Assembly: GCA_030632175.1 (NCBI GenBank)
Contig: DAOVVG010000025.1
Location: 1-17,258, forward strand
Source of the DNA: Gammaproteobacteria bacterium
GTDB taxonomy: Bacteria; Pseudomonadota; Gammaproteobacteria; UBA9214
Direction of reading: 5' to 3'
DNA: 17,258 nt
The notes under the pieces are model-generated. The model was not told the origin of the DNA. It worked only from the letters and a program-made list of their open reading frames with translations, and searched no databases. Shown piece by piece: positions 8,037 through 14,726 of this stretch (its first letter is position 1; each line of letters opens with the position of its first letter). The translations under genes and the position numbers were made by a program.

Positions 8037-8759
8037 ATGCTTGCGAAAATCCGCGTCGTTCTTTCAAATACCAGTCACCCGGGTAATATCGGTGCTACTG
8101 CACGTGCCATGAAGACCATGGGTCTGACCCGGTTGTACCTGGTGAACCCTAAAGTGTTTCCTGCCGCCGAGGCGACTGCACGTGCTTCGGGTGCTGATGA
8201 TGTGCTTGCCAATGCAGTGGTGTGTCCAGACATTGAGGTGGCGTTGTCCGGATGTCATCTGGTGCTGGGTGCGAGTGCCCGGTCGCGCAGTATTCCGTGT
8301 CCGGTGATTAACCCGGCGGAGAGTGCGCGCAAGGCATATGCTGAAAGTGAGCAAGGTGAGGTGGCCTTGCTGTTTGGTTGTGAGCGATCGGGTCTGAGTA
8401 ATGCCGAAATAGACCGGTGTCAGCACCTGGTGCAGATACCCTCGAATCCGGATTATGGTTCTCTGAACCTGGCAGCAGCGGTGCAGATCATCTGTTATGA
8501 AATACTGGTTGCCCACGAACAGCCGGATCAAGCCGCTGCTGTGCCTGGTTACGTGCCCGTCAATGCCGGTGAGCTGGAGCGTTTTTACCAGCACCTTGAG
8601 CAAACTCTGATTGAACTCGACTTTCTTGACCCGGAAAATCCGCGGCAGTTGATGCGCAGACTGCGACGCCTGTATAACCGGGCCCGTCCTGATGAAAATG
8701 AACTCAACATATTGCGTGGTATATTGTCGGCCGCGCAACAGGGTATAAAGGGTCAATGA
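8037..8759 (+). CDS. trmJ: tRNA (cytidine/uridine-32-2'-O)-methyltransferase
   Basis: TrmJ is a SPOUT methyltransferase that methylates the ribose of tRNA position 32 using SAM. The protein has 240 residues. Its N-terminal RNA-binding motif is SHPGNIGATARAMKTMGL (13-30). The trefoil-knot SAM site is FGCERSGLSNAEI (113-125) plus PDYGSLNLAAAVQ (138-150), and the C-terminal helical extension ends ELNILRGIL. Start ATG at 8037 has AGGAG 12 nt upstream. The order trmJ-cysE-iscR is the one known from Pseudomonas, where iscSUA follows. It sits 51 bp after epmA in the same direction, so read-through from the EF-P genes is possible. Confidence 0.95.
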   Translation: MLAKIRVVLSNTSHPGNIGATARAMKTMGLTRLYLVNPKVFPAAEATARASGADDVLANAVVCPDIEVALSGCHLVLGASARSRSIPCPVINPAESARKAYAESEQGEVALLFGCERSGLSNAEIDRCQHLVQIPSNPDYGSLNLAAAVQIICYEILVAHEQPDQAAAVPGYVPVNAGELERFYQHLEQTLIELDFLDPENPRQLMRRLRRLYNRARPDENELNILRGILSAAQQGIKGQ

Positions 8760-8937
8760 ACCTGTGGTTTTACTGTTAACACCGCACGCTGTGTCATACA
8801 CTGAATCCATGTGTGTTGTTAAGATGACCAGAGGGTGCCGGGCGTGACGAAATGCCAGTTGATCGAAGAGAGAACTTCCGGCCCTTCTGTGAACGGGAAT
8901 GACAGGGGTAGCCATATGTTTTCTGCCGGGATAAACC

Positions 8938-9768
8938 ATGTTTGAAAGAATCCGTGAAGATGTGCGTTGTGTGTTCGACCGTGATCCCGCGGCTCGCAGC
9001 ACGTTTGATGTGCTGACAACGTATCCGGGTATTCATGCCATTCTGGTGCACCGTTTCAGTCACTGGCTGTGGTCGCTGGGTCTGATGTGGCTGGCGCGGG
9101 TATTTTCTAATATTGCGCGCTGGTACACGGGTATCGAGATTCATCCGGGCGCCACTATTGGCAGGCGCTTTTTTATCGATCATGGCATGGGTGTTGTTAT
9201 CGGTGAGACCACGGAGATCGGTGACGACTGCACCCTGTATCACGGAGTGACATTGGGTGGCACCAGCTGGGACAAGGGTAAGCGGCACCCGACGCTGGGT
9301 AATAATGTGGTTATAGGTGCCGGTGCCAAGGTGCTGGGGCCGATCATTATAGAAGAGGGTGTCCGCATCGGTTCCAATGCCGTGGTATTGAAAGGGGTGG
9401 CATCAGGCATGACTGTTGTGGGTGTTCCGGGACGACTGGTGAGCGCACCTTTGGAACTGGACGAGAAACGCCAGGCCATTGCCAAGAAGATGGGGTTTGA
9501 TGCCTACGGTGCGACCCGTGATATGCCTGATCCGGTCGCCACCGCCGTGAACGGCATCCTTGATCATATCCATATAATGGATCAGCGCCTGGAAGACATG
9601 TGCAAGGGCCTGAAGGATCTGGGTGCAGAGGTCGCTGATCTTGATTTGCCGGATTTGGACTCATGCGTATTAAAGCATGTAGATGACAGGGAAATAGATA
9701 CAGCAGTAGCCGAGCCGGAAAAACCGGCAGAGCAGGCAGAACCGGCTCTGCCTGGGAAGGATGCTTGA
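8938..9768 (+). CDS. cysE: Serine O-acetyltransferase
   Basis: CysE makes O-acetylserine from serine and acetyl-CoA, the first step of cysteine synthesis and so the sulfur source for iron-sulfur clusters. Hexapeptide (left-handed beta helix) repeats run from about 65 to 168. The catalytic Asp81-His82 (FIDHGMG) and His117 (KRHP) are present, as is the acetyl-CoA region GVTLGGTS (103-110). After the barrel there is a tail of about 105 residues with helical, acidic and Pro-rich parts. It ends in KDA, without the terminal Ile that inserts into cysteine synthase in E. coli-type complexes. The 178-bp gap to trmJ shows no convincing promoter. Confidence 0.95.
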   Translation: MFERIREDVRCVFDRDPAARSTFDVLTTYPGIHAILVHRFSHWLWSLGLMWLARVFSNIARWYTGIEIHPGATIGRRFFIDHGMGVVIGETTEIGDDCTLYHGVTLGGTSWDKGKRHPTLGNNVVIGAGAKVLGPIIIEEGVRIGSNAVVLKGVASGMTVVGVPGRLVSAPLELDEKRQAIAKKMGFDAYGATRDMPDPVATAVNGILDHIHIMDQRLEDMCKGLKDLGAEVADLDLPDLDSCVLKHVDDREIDTAVAEPEKPAEQAEPALPGKDA

Positions 9769-9828
9769 CGTATGAACGGTGCTGTGACAGGTTGGTAACC
9801 GGATTATCCGGCTGAACGGAGACTTGTA

Positions 9829-10329
9829 TTGAAATTAACCAGTAAAGGGCGTTATGCCGTCACCGCAATGCTGGACCTTGCCTTCCATGCCGAGGCAGGG
9901 CCCGTCACCCTGTCTGAAATTTCAAGACGTCAGGACATTTCGCTTTCCTACCTGGAACAGCTGTTTACCCGCCTGCGCAAACAGCAACTGGTACGCAGTA
10001 CCCGTGGACCGGGGGGTGGATATTCCCTGAACAAGCCTGCCGACCAGCTTGCTGTTGCAGAAATCGTGGCAGCTGTGGATGAAACGGTGGATACAACGCG
10101 CTGTAGTGGTGCCAGTAACTGCCATGACGGGCGTCAGTGCCTTGCGCATGAGCTGTGGGATGATCTCAGCCAGCAGATCTTCGGTTTTCTGAATAACATC
10201 ACCCTTCAGGATCTTATGCAGGACGGCAGCATCCGGGGTGTTGCTGCAAGGCAGGACAAAAAAATGCAGGAAGCAGAAAGCCAGAAAATTACCCTGCCGG
10301 CGGAGCTTGTGCCACCCGACCCGTTCTAA
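9829..10329 (+). CDS. iscR: Iron-sulfur cluster regulator IscR (Rrf2 family)
   Basis: IscR senses [2Fe-2S] availability and controls iron-sulfur assembly genes. The 166-residue protein has the Rrf2 winged helix with KLTSKGRYAVTAML at the N-terminus and LSYLEQLFTRLR as recognition helix region. The cluster ligands match E. coli numbering exactly: Cys92, Cys98, Cys104 and His107. The start is TTG at 9829, supported by GGAG at 9818-9821 (7 nt spacing) and by alignment to the family N-terminus. No type 1 IscR site was recognised in the 60 bp upstream, so autoregulation from there is not apparent. iscS, iscU and iscA do not follow. Confidence 0.95.
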   Translation: MKLTSKGRYAVTAMLDLAFHAEAGPVTLSEISRRQDISLSYLEQLFTRLRKQQLVRSTRGPGGGYSLNKPADQLAVAEIVAAVDETVDTTRCSGASNCHDGRQCLAHELWDDLSQQIFGFLNNITLQDLMQDGSIRGVAARQDKKMQEAESQKITLPAELVPPDPF

Positions 10330-10343
10330 ATACCCGTGCCAGC

Positions 10344-10365
10344 AACCGCAGATCCGGCGGTTTTT
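10344..10365 (+). terminator. Possible terminator after iscR
   Basis: AACCGC (10344-10349) and GCGGTT (10357-10362) form a 6-bp stem with a 7-nt loop, running into a T5 tract (10361-10365) partly used in the stem. It lies 15 bp after the iscR stop. Moderate strength at best. Confidence 0.5.
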
Positions 10366-10505
10366 ACGAGATACAGCCGCATTCGGCACTTTTATTCCTG
10401 ATTCTGAGACTTGACGCACACCCATAAGGGTCATGCATCACGAAACTTTTACCCCGGCTGCCGATAAGATAATCATCAGTGGGTGATGAAGTTCAGGAGA
10501 AAGTG

Positions 10506-10661
10506 ATGCACAAATTATTTGCTATCGGAGTTGGTATTTACCTGGTTGGCGATCCGAGCCTGAGTATGCTTTCGGTATTCAACGAATCGAAAGAAGTGAT
10601 CGTTGCAATTGCACTGGCACTTGTTGCTGTCCCGTGGGTAACTTCGCAGTTTGATAACTGA
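10506..10661 (+). CDS. Small membrane protein, 51 residues, unknown
   Basis: ATG at 10506 is preceded by AGGAG (10495-10499) at 6-nt spacing, which makes it a better start than GTG or ATG codons further up. The peptide has a hydrophobic N-terminal segment (about 4-14, LFAIGVGIYLV), a polar middle and a second hydrophobic segment (about 34-48, EVIVAIALALVAVPWV). It therefore probably spans or lies along the membrane. A strong terminator 50 bp downstream supports a real transcription unit. I do not recognise the family. It occupies the place where iscS would be expected. Confidence 0.65.
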   Translation: MHKLFAIGVGIYLVGDPSLSMLSVFNESKEVIVAIALALVAVPWVTSQFDN

Positions 10662-10710
10662 CCCTGTCATTTGACGGCCCCGACACCGTCTTTTGTGAAG
10701 TGATCCGCCA

Positions 10711-10746
10711 GTCGACTCTGGACAACGCGCCAGGGTCGGCTTTTTT
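10711..10746 (+). terminator. Strong Rho-independent terminator
   Basis: GTCGACTCTGG (10711-10721) pairs with CCAGGGTCGGC (10730-10740) over 11 bp with two G-U pairs and an 8-nt loop. It is followed directly by T6 (10741-10746). It closes the plus-strand run that ends with the 51-codon gene. Confidence 0.85.
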
Positions 10747-10797
10747 ATGTCCTCATTTTGTACTTCTGTTCATCTGTTGCAGTTGCTGACAAACAGG

Positions 10798-10822
10798 TGA
10801 TCTGTTCAGATCAGTATTTTTT
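10798..10822 (+). terminator. Palindrome with T-run, possible second terminator
   Basis: TGATCTG (10798-10804) and CAGATCA (10807-10813) form a perfect 16-bp palindrome followed on the plus strand by T6 (10817-10822). It overlaps the stop codon of the minus-strand methyltransferase gene, so it could end transcription in either direction, although the minus side lacks a T-run. Confidence 0.4.
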
Positions 10823-11413
10823 CCATACCAGCAGGCGATTGTTGACCGGCATCTCGTGATCTGTTTCCAGTGCCATATTGTTTGCACCGGCTAGCACTTC
10901 AAGTTCTTCAAAGTGGCGTATGCCGCTGGCAGGGTCGCGCTGTTTCAGCCACGCGTCAAAACGCCGGTTACTGTCGCTGGTGTAGTCTCCGTGGTAATTA
11001 AACGGTCCGTACAGGCAGAATCTGGAATTGGTCTCCAGCAGTTTGCCGATTCCCGCGAACATGCCCTGTACGGCCGGCCAGCCCATGATATGCGTGGTGT
11101 TGGCACTGAACAGGCCGTCGTATGTGCTATCGGGTGTATGCTCCTGCCATGAAGTGCTGTTTGTATCCAGCGTGACGGGCGCCAGTGTATTCGCAAGTCC
11201 GGCCTCGTGCAGCCATGCGTGAATGCTTGTGTGATTTTCCGGTAAATCGCTGGTTTGCCAGTGCAGATGTGGCAACTGCCCGGCAAAATATACAGCGTGT
11301 TGCCCGGTGCCGCTGCCGATTTCCAGTACATTGCGAACACCCGCGAAAGCTTCCCTGATGATGGCAAGGATAGGCTCTTTGTTTTGTTCGCAGGCCTCGG
11401 AGTATTGCTTCAT
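10811..11413 (-). CDS. DUF938 family SAM-dependent methyltransferase
   Basis: A class I Rossmann methyltransferase of 200 residues. The N-terminus SEACEQNKEPIL (5-16) and SAM loop VLEIGSGTGQHAVYFA (29-44) are characteristic of DUF938 (UPF0585/METTL26-like) proteins, as is the later SNRRFDAWLKQRDPASGIR. The substrate is not known for the family. ATG at 11413 is the start; the ribosome site is poor (AGAG about 8 nt upstream). It follows the small heat-shock gene on the same strand, separated by 72 bp containing a strong hairpin. Confidence 0.85.
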   Translation of the reverse strand: MKQYSEACEQNKEPILAIIREAFAGVRNVLEIGSGTGQHAVYFAGQLPHLHWQTSDLPENHTSIHAWLHEAGLANTLAPVTLDTNSTSWQEHTPDSTYDGLFSANTTHIMGWPAVQGMFAGIGKLLETNSRFCLYGPFNYHGDYTSDSNRRFDAWLKQRDPASGIRHFEELEVLAGANNMALETDHEMPVNNRLLVWKKY

Positions 11414-11437
11414 GGTTATCTCTTTTGCGAACAGGGT

Positions 11438-11468
11438 GTCAGGCCAACCCGGCCCGGGCTGGCCTGAC
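11438..11468. repeat. Strong GC-rich hairpin between hsp20 and the methyltransferase gene
   Basis: GTCAGGCCA (11438-11446) pairs perfectly with TGGCCTGAC (11460-11468), and an inner stem CCCG/CGGG (11448-11451 and 11455-11458) closes a GCC loop. It begins 18 bp past the hsp20 stop codon. No T-run follows on the minus strand, so it may protect the hsp20 mRNA end or attenuate read-through rather than act as a classical terminator. Confidence 0.6.
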
Positions 11469-11485
11469 CTGACAAGACAGGGGTC

Positions 11486-11914
11486 CTAGCTGACAGTAAT
11501 TTTCTTCGGTACCGGCTTGTCCTGCTTCGGAATGGTCACTTCCAGGACGCCATCTTTTGCAGATGCGCTGATACTGTTGGCATCAACGGTGTCTGGCAGG
11601 GTGAACTGTCGCATAAACGTGCCATGGGTACGCTCCCTGCGGCGATAGCCTTCTTCGGAAACCCCTGTTTCCGTGTTTCGCTCACCCTTGATGGACAGTA
11701 CTCCGTCCTCCAGTGTTATTTCGATATCCTTGCTGTTGATGCCGGGCACATCCGCGTTAATCAGGTAGCGGGTGTCTTCCTCTCGAATATCGACAGCTGG
11801 CTGCCAGCCGTGTTCCTGGTTTGCAGCGCCTGCACGTGTCGTGGAGAAATGGCGGTTCATTTCATCATTAAACTGATTGAACAGATTAACGGGTTTGTAG
11901 TGTACTAATGACAT
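11486..11914 (-). CDS. Small heat-shock protein, Hsp20/alpha-crystallin family
   Basis: A 142-residue ATP-independent holdase that keeps unfolding proteins soluble. The alpha-crystallin domain spans about 38-132: it starts WQPAVDIREEDTRYLINADVPG and contains the conserved GVLEVTIPK near its end. The C-terminal tail carries the I-x-V oligomerisation motif (Ile139-Thr-Val141). The N-terminal arm is short (about 37 residues). ATG at 11914 follows a very strong ribosome site, GAGGAGG. A sigma-32-like promoter lies about 45 bp upstream, agreeing with heat induction. The family is too broad to name it ibpA or hspA. Confidence 0.93.
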   Translation of the reverse strand: MSLVHYKPVNLFNQFNDEMNRHFSTTRAGAANQEHGWQPAVDIREEDTRYLINADVPGINSKDIEITLEDGVLSIKGERNTETGVSEEGYRRRERTHGTFMRQFTLPDTVDANSISASAKDGVLEVTIPKQDKPVPKKITVS

Positions 11915-11958
11915 GTTGATGCCTCCTCAATAGATTTGTCACAATTGACATATCTCCT

Positions 11959-11986
11959 AGATAGAGGCGTTTGTGGATATTTCAAG
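11959..11986 (-). promoter_or_regulatory. Sigma-32 (heat-shock) type promoter of hsp20
   Basis: On the minus strand, CTTGAAA (11986-11980) is a perfect -35 and CTCTATCT (11966-11959) resembles the -10 consensus CCCCATNT, with a 13-bp spacer. Transcription would start near 11952. The first transcribed bases include an inverted repeat TGTCA/TGACA (11937-11950). Confidence 0.7.
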
Positions 11987-12036
11987 GGGTGGCAAGGGAA
12001 AATACTGCCTTCAGGCGTTCTGACCTGCAGCCTTGG

Positions 12037-12927
12037 TCAGGCTTCTGCCTGACCCACTTCAATAAGTGTGCCTTTATCCTGTTGGGCGGTGAGTTTTATT
12101 TGCATGTTCTCGGCAGCGCAAAGACTGATAGACGGGGCGCGTTTGCCACGAAAAAAATGATCATTGTCTTTCTGAATGAAATCAATTTCGGTATCCGTTC
12201 TGTCAGGATCATGGTGGAACATGACCAGACATCCAACCTCTGCGTCTACCGCGAGTTGTCGTACCTGTGACACCAGCGAATGTCCCCAGCCGTGTTTGTG
12301 AGGCATGTCGGACTCCAGGTACTGGGCATCATGTATCAACACATCAACGCCGTGACAAAATTCTACCCATTGATCGTATGTCGTGGATGCTTTTTCCGGG
12401 GGCTCAAGTTCATTGTCAGTGATATATGCGCAGGATGCCCCGTTTTCTTCAATGCGATAGGCGTAGCCACCGCCTGGATGATTGAGTTGCATGCGCTGGA
12501 TACAGATGTCCTGCATTGCCAGTTGAGTCTCGAAGTCTTCTGTTATGCACTCGGATCGAGACGGTAGCTCATTCGCTTTCACCGGAAAGGTAGCCCCGTC
12601 AATCTGGTCAAACAACGAGAATATTTGCCCATGATCAGTGTTGGTGCTGGTGAAGACACGGATATGTCTGTCCGGCTGGTAGATAGGCATAAAAAAAGGG
12701 TAACCCTGAATGTGGTCCCAGTGACCGTGGGACATCAGGATGTTAATTGTACTGTCTTTCTCTATTAGTCGCTTACCCAGATTCCGGATACCTGTGCCGG
12801 CATCCAGCACCAGGTCCTGGCCGCTGGCTGTTTCTATATGTACACAGGAGGTATTGCCGCCGTATCGGGAAGTATCAGGACCCGGAGAGGGGATGGATCC
12901 CCGTACCCCGTAAAATGTTATTTTCAT
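12037..12927 (-). CDS. MBL-fold metallo-hydrolase
   Basis: A 296-residue metallo-beta-lactamase-fold protein with the two-metal motif SHGHWDH (His67, His69, Asp71, His72), an N-terminus MKITFYGVRGSIP, and LDAGTGIRNLG (41-51). Further candidate metal ligands are in LNHPGGGYAYR and YITDNE; HDAQY and FHHDP occur later. The GVRGSxP and HWDHIQG combination is typical of a family related to RNase Z-like and cyclic-nucleotide phosphodiesterase-like MBL proteins. Its substrate cannot be fixed; a nucleotide phosphodiester is a guess. ATG at 12927 is given as the start. A TTG at 12933 is a real alternative because GAGGG (12943-12939) lies 5 nt before it and 11 nt before the ATG. Confidence 0.87.
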   Translation of the reverse strand: MKITFYGVRGSIPSPGPDTSRYGGNTSCVHIETASGQDLVLDAGTGIRNLGKRLIEKDSTINILMSHGHWDHIQGYPFFMPIYQPDRHIRVFTSTNTDHGQIFSLFDQIDGATFPVKANELPSRSECITEDFETQLAMQDICIQRMQLNHPGGGYAYRIEENGASCAYITDNELEPPEKASTTYDQWVEFCHGVDVLIHDAQYLESDMPHKHGWGHSLVSQVRQLAVDAEVGCLVMFHHDPDRTDTEIDFIQKDNDHFFRGKRAPSISLCAAENMQIKLTAQQDKGTLIEVGQAEA

Positions 12928-12929
12928 TC

Positions 12930-12952
12930 TCAATCATTCCCTCAGTGATTGA
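12930..12952. repeat. Inverted repeat enclosing the ribosome site of the MBL gene
   Basis: TCAATCA (12930-12936) and TGATTGA (12946-12952) form a perfect 7-bp dyad with a 9-nt centre that contains the GAGGG ribosome site. In RNA the ribosome site would lie in the loop; in DNA it could be an operator. Confidence 0.5.
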
Positions 12953-13034
12953 ATAAAGAAACTATTATGGATGAGTGTGGGTGGTTTCTACAAGAATAAA
13001 GAGGTGTTGCCTGTAGTTATGATTCTGTCGGCTT

Positions 13035-13066
13035 AAAAAAGATATGCCGCCATCAGGCGGCATATC
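13035..13066 (-). terminator. Rho-independent terminator of the tmRNA gene
   Basis: On the minus strand, GATATGCCGCC (13066-13056) pairs perfectly with GGCGGCATATC (13051-13041) around a 4-nt loop, followed by T6 (13040-13035). It begins 6 nt after the tmRNA CCA end. Confidence 0.95.
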
Positions 13067-13072
13067 CATGGT

Positions 13073-13446
13073 TGGTGGAGGCGGGCGGAATCGAACCGCC
13101 GTCCGCAAGTCCTCTGCCATCGGCTCTACATGCTTATCCCGGTCTATTAATTTAACTGATCACTACCCGACGGGCAGGGAAGATAACCAGCGATTTCGGT
13201 TAAGTTTTAGCGAATCCGCCCCGAACGTGCTTTATCGCGATCATGTGAGAGTCGACGCCTGAGTGTTCCGAAGAACCTGGACGCACATGCACGGCTCCAG
13301 TCAGACGGCACCCTACAGGGGTTTAAGCTGCGAGTGCGTAGTTGTCGTCGTTGGCAACTATAAGTTTGCAGATGGATTTACGAGGTATCCTGCACCTCGG
13401 CATGCACCTCAGGTTTTGCAACCCACGTCGAAGCCAAGTCGCCCCC
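13073..13446 (-). ncRNA. ssrA: Transfer-messenger RNA (tmRNA)
   Basis: tmRNA with SmpB frees stalled ribosomes and tags the unfinished peptide for proteolysis. The 5' end GGGGGCGACTTGGCTTCGACG (13446 downward) and the 3' end with TTCGATTCCGCCCGCCTCCACCA form the tRNA-like part. The 7-bp acceptor stem GGGGGCG/CGCCTCC has a G-U as its third pair, the alanine identity element, and CCA is encoded (13073-13075). A PK1 region with GGTGCATGCCGAGG and CCTCGTAAA resembles E. coli. It is a one-piece gene of about 374 nt, not permuted, and is divergent from htpX. Confidence 0.97.
13323..13355 (-). other. tmRNA tag reading frame, ANDDNYALAA
   Basis: Within tmRNA the resume codon GCC (13355-13353) starts ten codons encoding ANDDNYALAA, ending in TAA (13325-13323). 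It differs from the E. coli tag ANDENYALAA by Glu to Asp at the fourth encoded residue; the degradation signal YALAA is intact. Confidence 0.95.
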
Positions 13447-13452
13447 ATGAGA

Positions 13453-13480
13453 CGTATATTAAGATAGCACAGAACGCCAA
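13453..13480 (-). promoter_or_regulatory. Candidate sigma-70 promoter of tmRNA
   Basis: On the minus strand, TTGGCG (13480-13475) and TATACG (13458-13453) are 16 bp apart. The -10 ends 6 bp before the first G of mature tmRNA (13446). Each hexamer matches four of six positions. Confidence 0.55.
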
Positions 13481-13495
13481 AAGTTTCGTGGCATG

Positions 13496-13523
13496 CTTGA
13501 ATTTTTCAAAAATGCCACCATTA
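13496..13523 (+). promoter_or_regulatory. Sigma-32 type promoter of htpX
   Basis: CTTGAAT (13496-13502) and CACCATTA (13516-13523) resemble the heat-shock consensus CTTGAAA and CCCCATNT, with a 13-bp spacer, the same as before hsp20. It gives htpX a leader of about 65 nt. Its -35 is 15 bp from the divergent tmRNA -35. Confidence 0.65.
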
Positions 13524-13562
13524 AAATGAAACGTGTATATGGATATCATGATATTTTTACAA

Positions 13563-13574
13563 TCGGTTAACCGA
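13563..13574. repeat. Perfect 12-bp palindrome in the htpX leader
   Basis: TCGGTTAACCGA is fully self-complementary and lies 20 bp before the htpX ATG, just before the GGAAGG ribosome site. It could be an operator or a short leader hairpin. Confidence 0.5.
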
Positions 13575-13594
13575 ACCCCGGAAGGCGCCTGGCT

Positions 13595-14482
13595 ATGATG
13601 CGAATTGCTCTCTTTTTGGCGACTAATGCAGCCATTCTGGTCCTGATCAGTATTGTTTTTCAGGTATTTGGCTTTGAAGGCATACTGGCCGAGAATGGCG
13701 TGGATCTGAACCTGCAGGCCCTGTTGGTGATGTCTGCTGTGATTGGCTTTGGTGGTTCTTTTATATCATTGGCGATGTCCAAATTCCTGGCGAAACGCTC
13801 CATGGGCGTGAAAATTATCGAGCAGCCGGCCAACAGTACCGAGCAGTGGCTGGTCAGCACGGTTAAACGCCAGGCCGGGCAAGCGGGTATTGGCATGCCT
13901 GACGTCGGCATCTTTAATTCGCCAGAGCCCAATGCCTTTGCGACTGGCATGAGTCGTAACAATGCGCTGGTGGCCGTCAGTGCCGGTTTGCTGCAGAACA
14001 TGAGTTCAGACGAGGTAGAGGCTGTACTTGCTCATGAAATAACCCATGTCAGTAATGGCGACATGGTGACCATGGGACTGATTCAGGGTGTCATCAATAC
14101 CTTTGTTATTTTTCTGTCGCGGGTGATCGGTCATGTGGTTGACCGTGTGGTGTTCAAAACGCAGCGTGGCTATGGGCCGGCCTATTTCATTACATCCATT
14201 GTCGCCCAGATATTTTTGTCAATTATTGCCTCGGTGATTGTCATGTGGTTTTCACGCCGGCGTGAATTTCGTGCCGATGCCGGCGGTGCATCCCTGGCCG
14301 GCCGTGACAAGATGGTTGCGGCCTTGCAGGCCCTGCAGCGTGGCAGTAAGCCGCAAGACCTGCCGGGTGAATTTGCGGCCTTTGGTATTTCTGGCGGACC
14401 GGCAACCGGCATCAAGAAACTCTTTATGAGTCATCCACCGCTGGAAGAAAGAATCGCTGCCCTGCGGGCGGCAGGTGTGTAG
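13595..14482 (+). CDS. htpX: Membrane zinc metalloprotease HtpX
   Basis: HtpX (M48 family) degrades misfolded inner-membrane proteins together with FtsH. The protein has 295 residues, about the E. coli length, and starts MMRIALFL as in E. coli. The zinc site is HEITH (147-151) with Glu224 in RREFRADAG as third ligand. Four hydrophobic segments are seen at about 4-22, 40-60, 158-180 and 195-218; the active site faces the cytoplasm in the known family. The conserved C-terminal FMSHPPLEERIAAL is present. The ATG at 13595 is followed by a second ATG; GGAAGG at 13580-13585 serves either. The sigma-32-like promoter fits its heat-shock role. Confidence 0.97.
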   Translation: MMRIALFLATNAAILVLISIVFQVFGFEGILAENGVDLNLQALLVMSAVIGFGGSFISLAMSKFLAKRSMGVKIIEQPANSTEQWLVSTVKRQAGQAGIGMPDVGIFNSPEPNAFATGMSRNNALVAVSAGLLQNMSSDEVEAVLAHEITHVSNGDMVTMGLIQGVINTFVIFLSRVIGHVVDRVVFKTQRGYGPAYFITSIVAQIFLSIIASVIVMWFSRRREFRADAGGASLAGRDKMVAALQALQRGSKPQDLPGEFAAFGISGGPATGIKKLFMSHPPLEERIAALRAAGV

Positions 14483-14494
14483 CAACGGCCGGTT

Positions 14495-14701
14495 TTATTT
14501 GCCGGTGCGCGGTTCCAGGGTGGGTTCCTCGGGAAACAGTGCGCGCAGATCCTCATGTGAAAGGGCCTGGCCTTTATCTTCGAAGCGTTGCCAGATGGCC
14601 TGCCAGCGGTCATCTGTAAAATAAAATCCCATAGGCAGGATGCAGACCGGTTCGCCACGGTGGTCGGTAATAACACGGGGTTCTGTTAGTTTTCCCTTCA
14701 T
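14495..14701 (-). CDS. Small hypothetical protein, 68 residues
   Basis: The frame runs from ATG 14701 to TAA 14495 and fills the gap between htpX and the regulator promoter. It encodes a soluble, charged peptide: PRVITDHRGEPVCILPMG, then a helical part DDRWQAIWQRFED, then LRALFPEEP. The ITDHRGEPVCIL stretch faintly recalls Phd/YefM antitoxin N-termini, but there is no toxin gene next to it and the resemblance is too short to name it. No clear ribosome site is seen. It is probably real because it fits the gap with protein-like composition. Confidence 0.5.
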   Translation of the reverse strand: MKGKLTEPRVITDHRGEPVCILPMGFYFTDDRWQAIWQRFEDKGQALSHEDLRALFPEEPTLEPRTGK

Positions 14702-14726
14702 TCAAGCGGTCGGTTGTATCGTTGCC

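Noticed and set aside
8064..9002. A 312-codon open frame on the minus strand opposite trmJ
   Set aside because: It lies antisense to a well-supported TrmJ gene, and its translation is rich in Arg, Thr and His with no recognisable motif; it is a product of codon bias in the real gene.
9769..9828. IscR type 1 operator and autoregulated promoter before iscR
   Set aside because: No sequence close to the known site was seen in the 60-bp gap.
13044..13529. Two short plus-strand open frames
   Set aside because: They lie over the tmRNA gene and its terminator, which explain the sequence.
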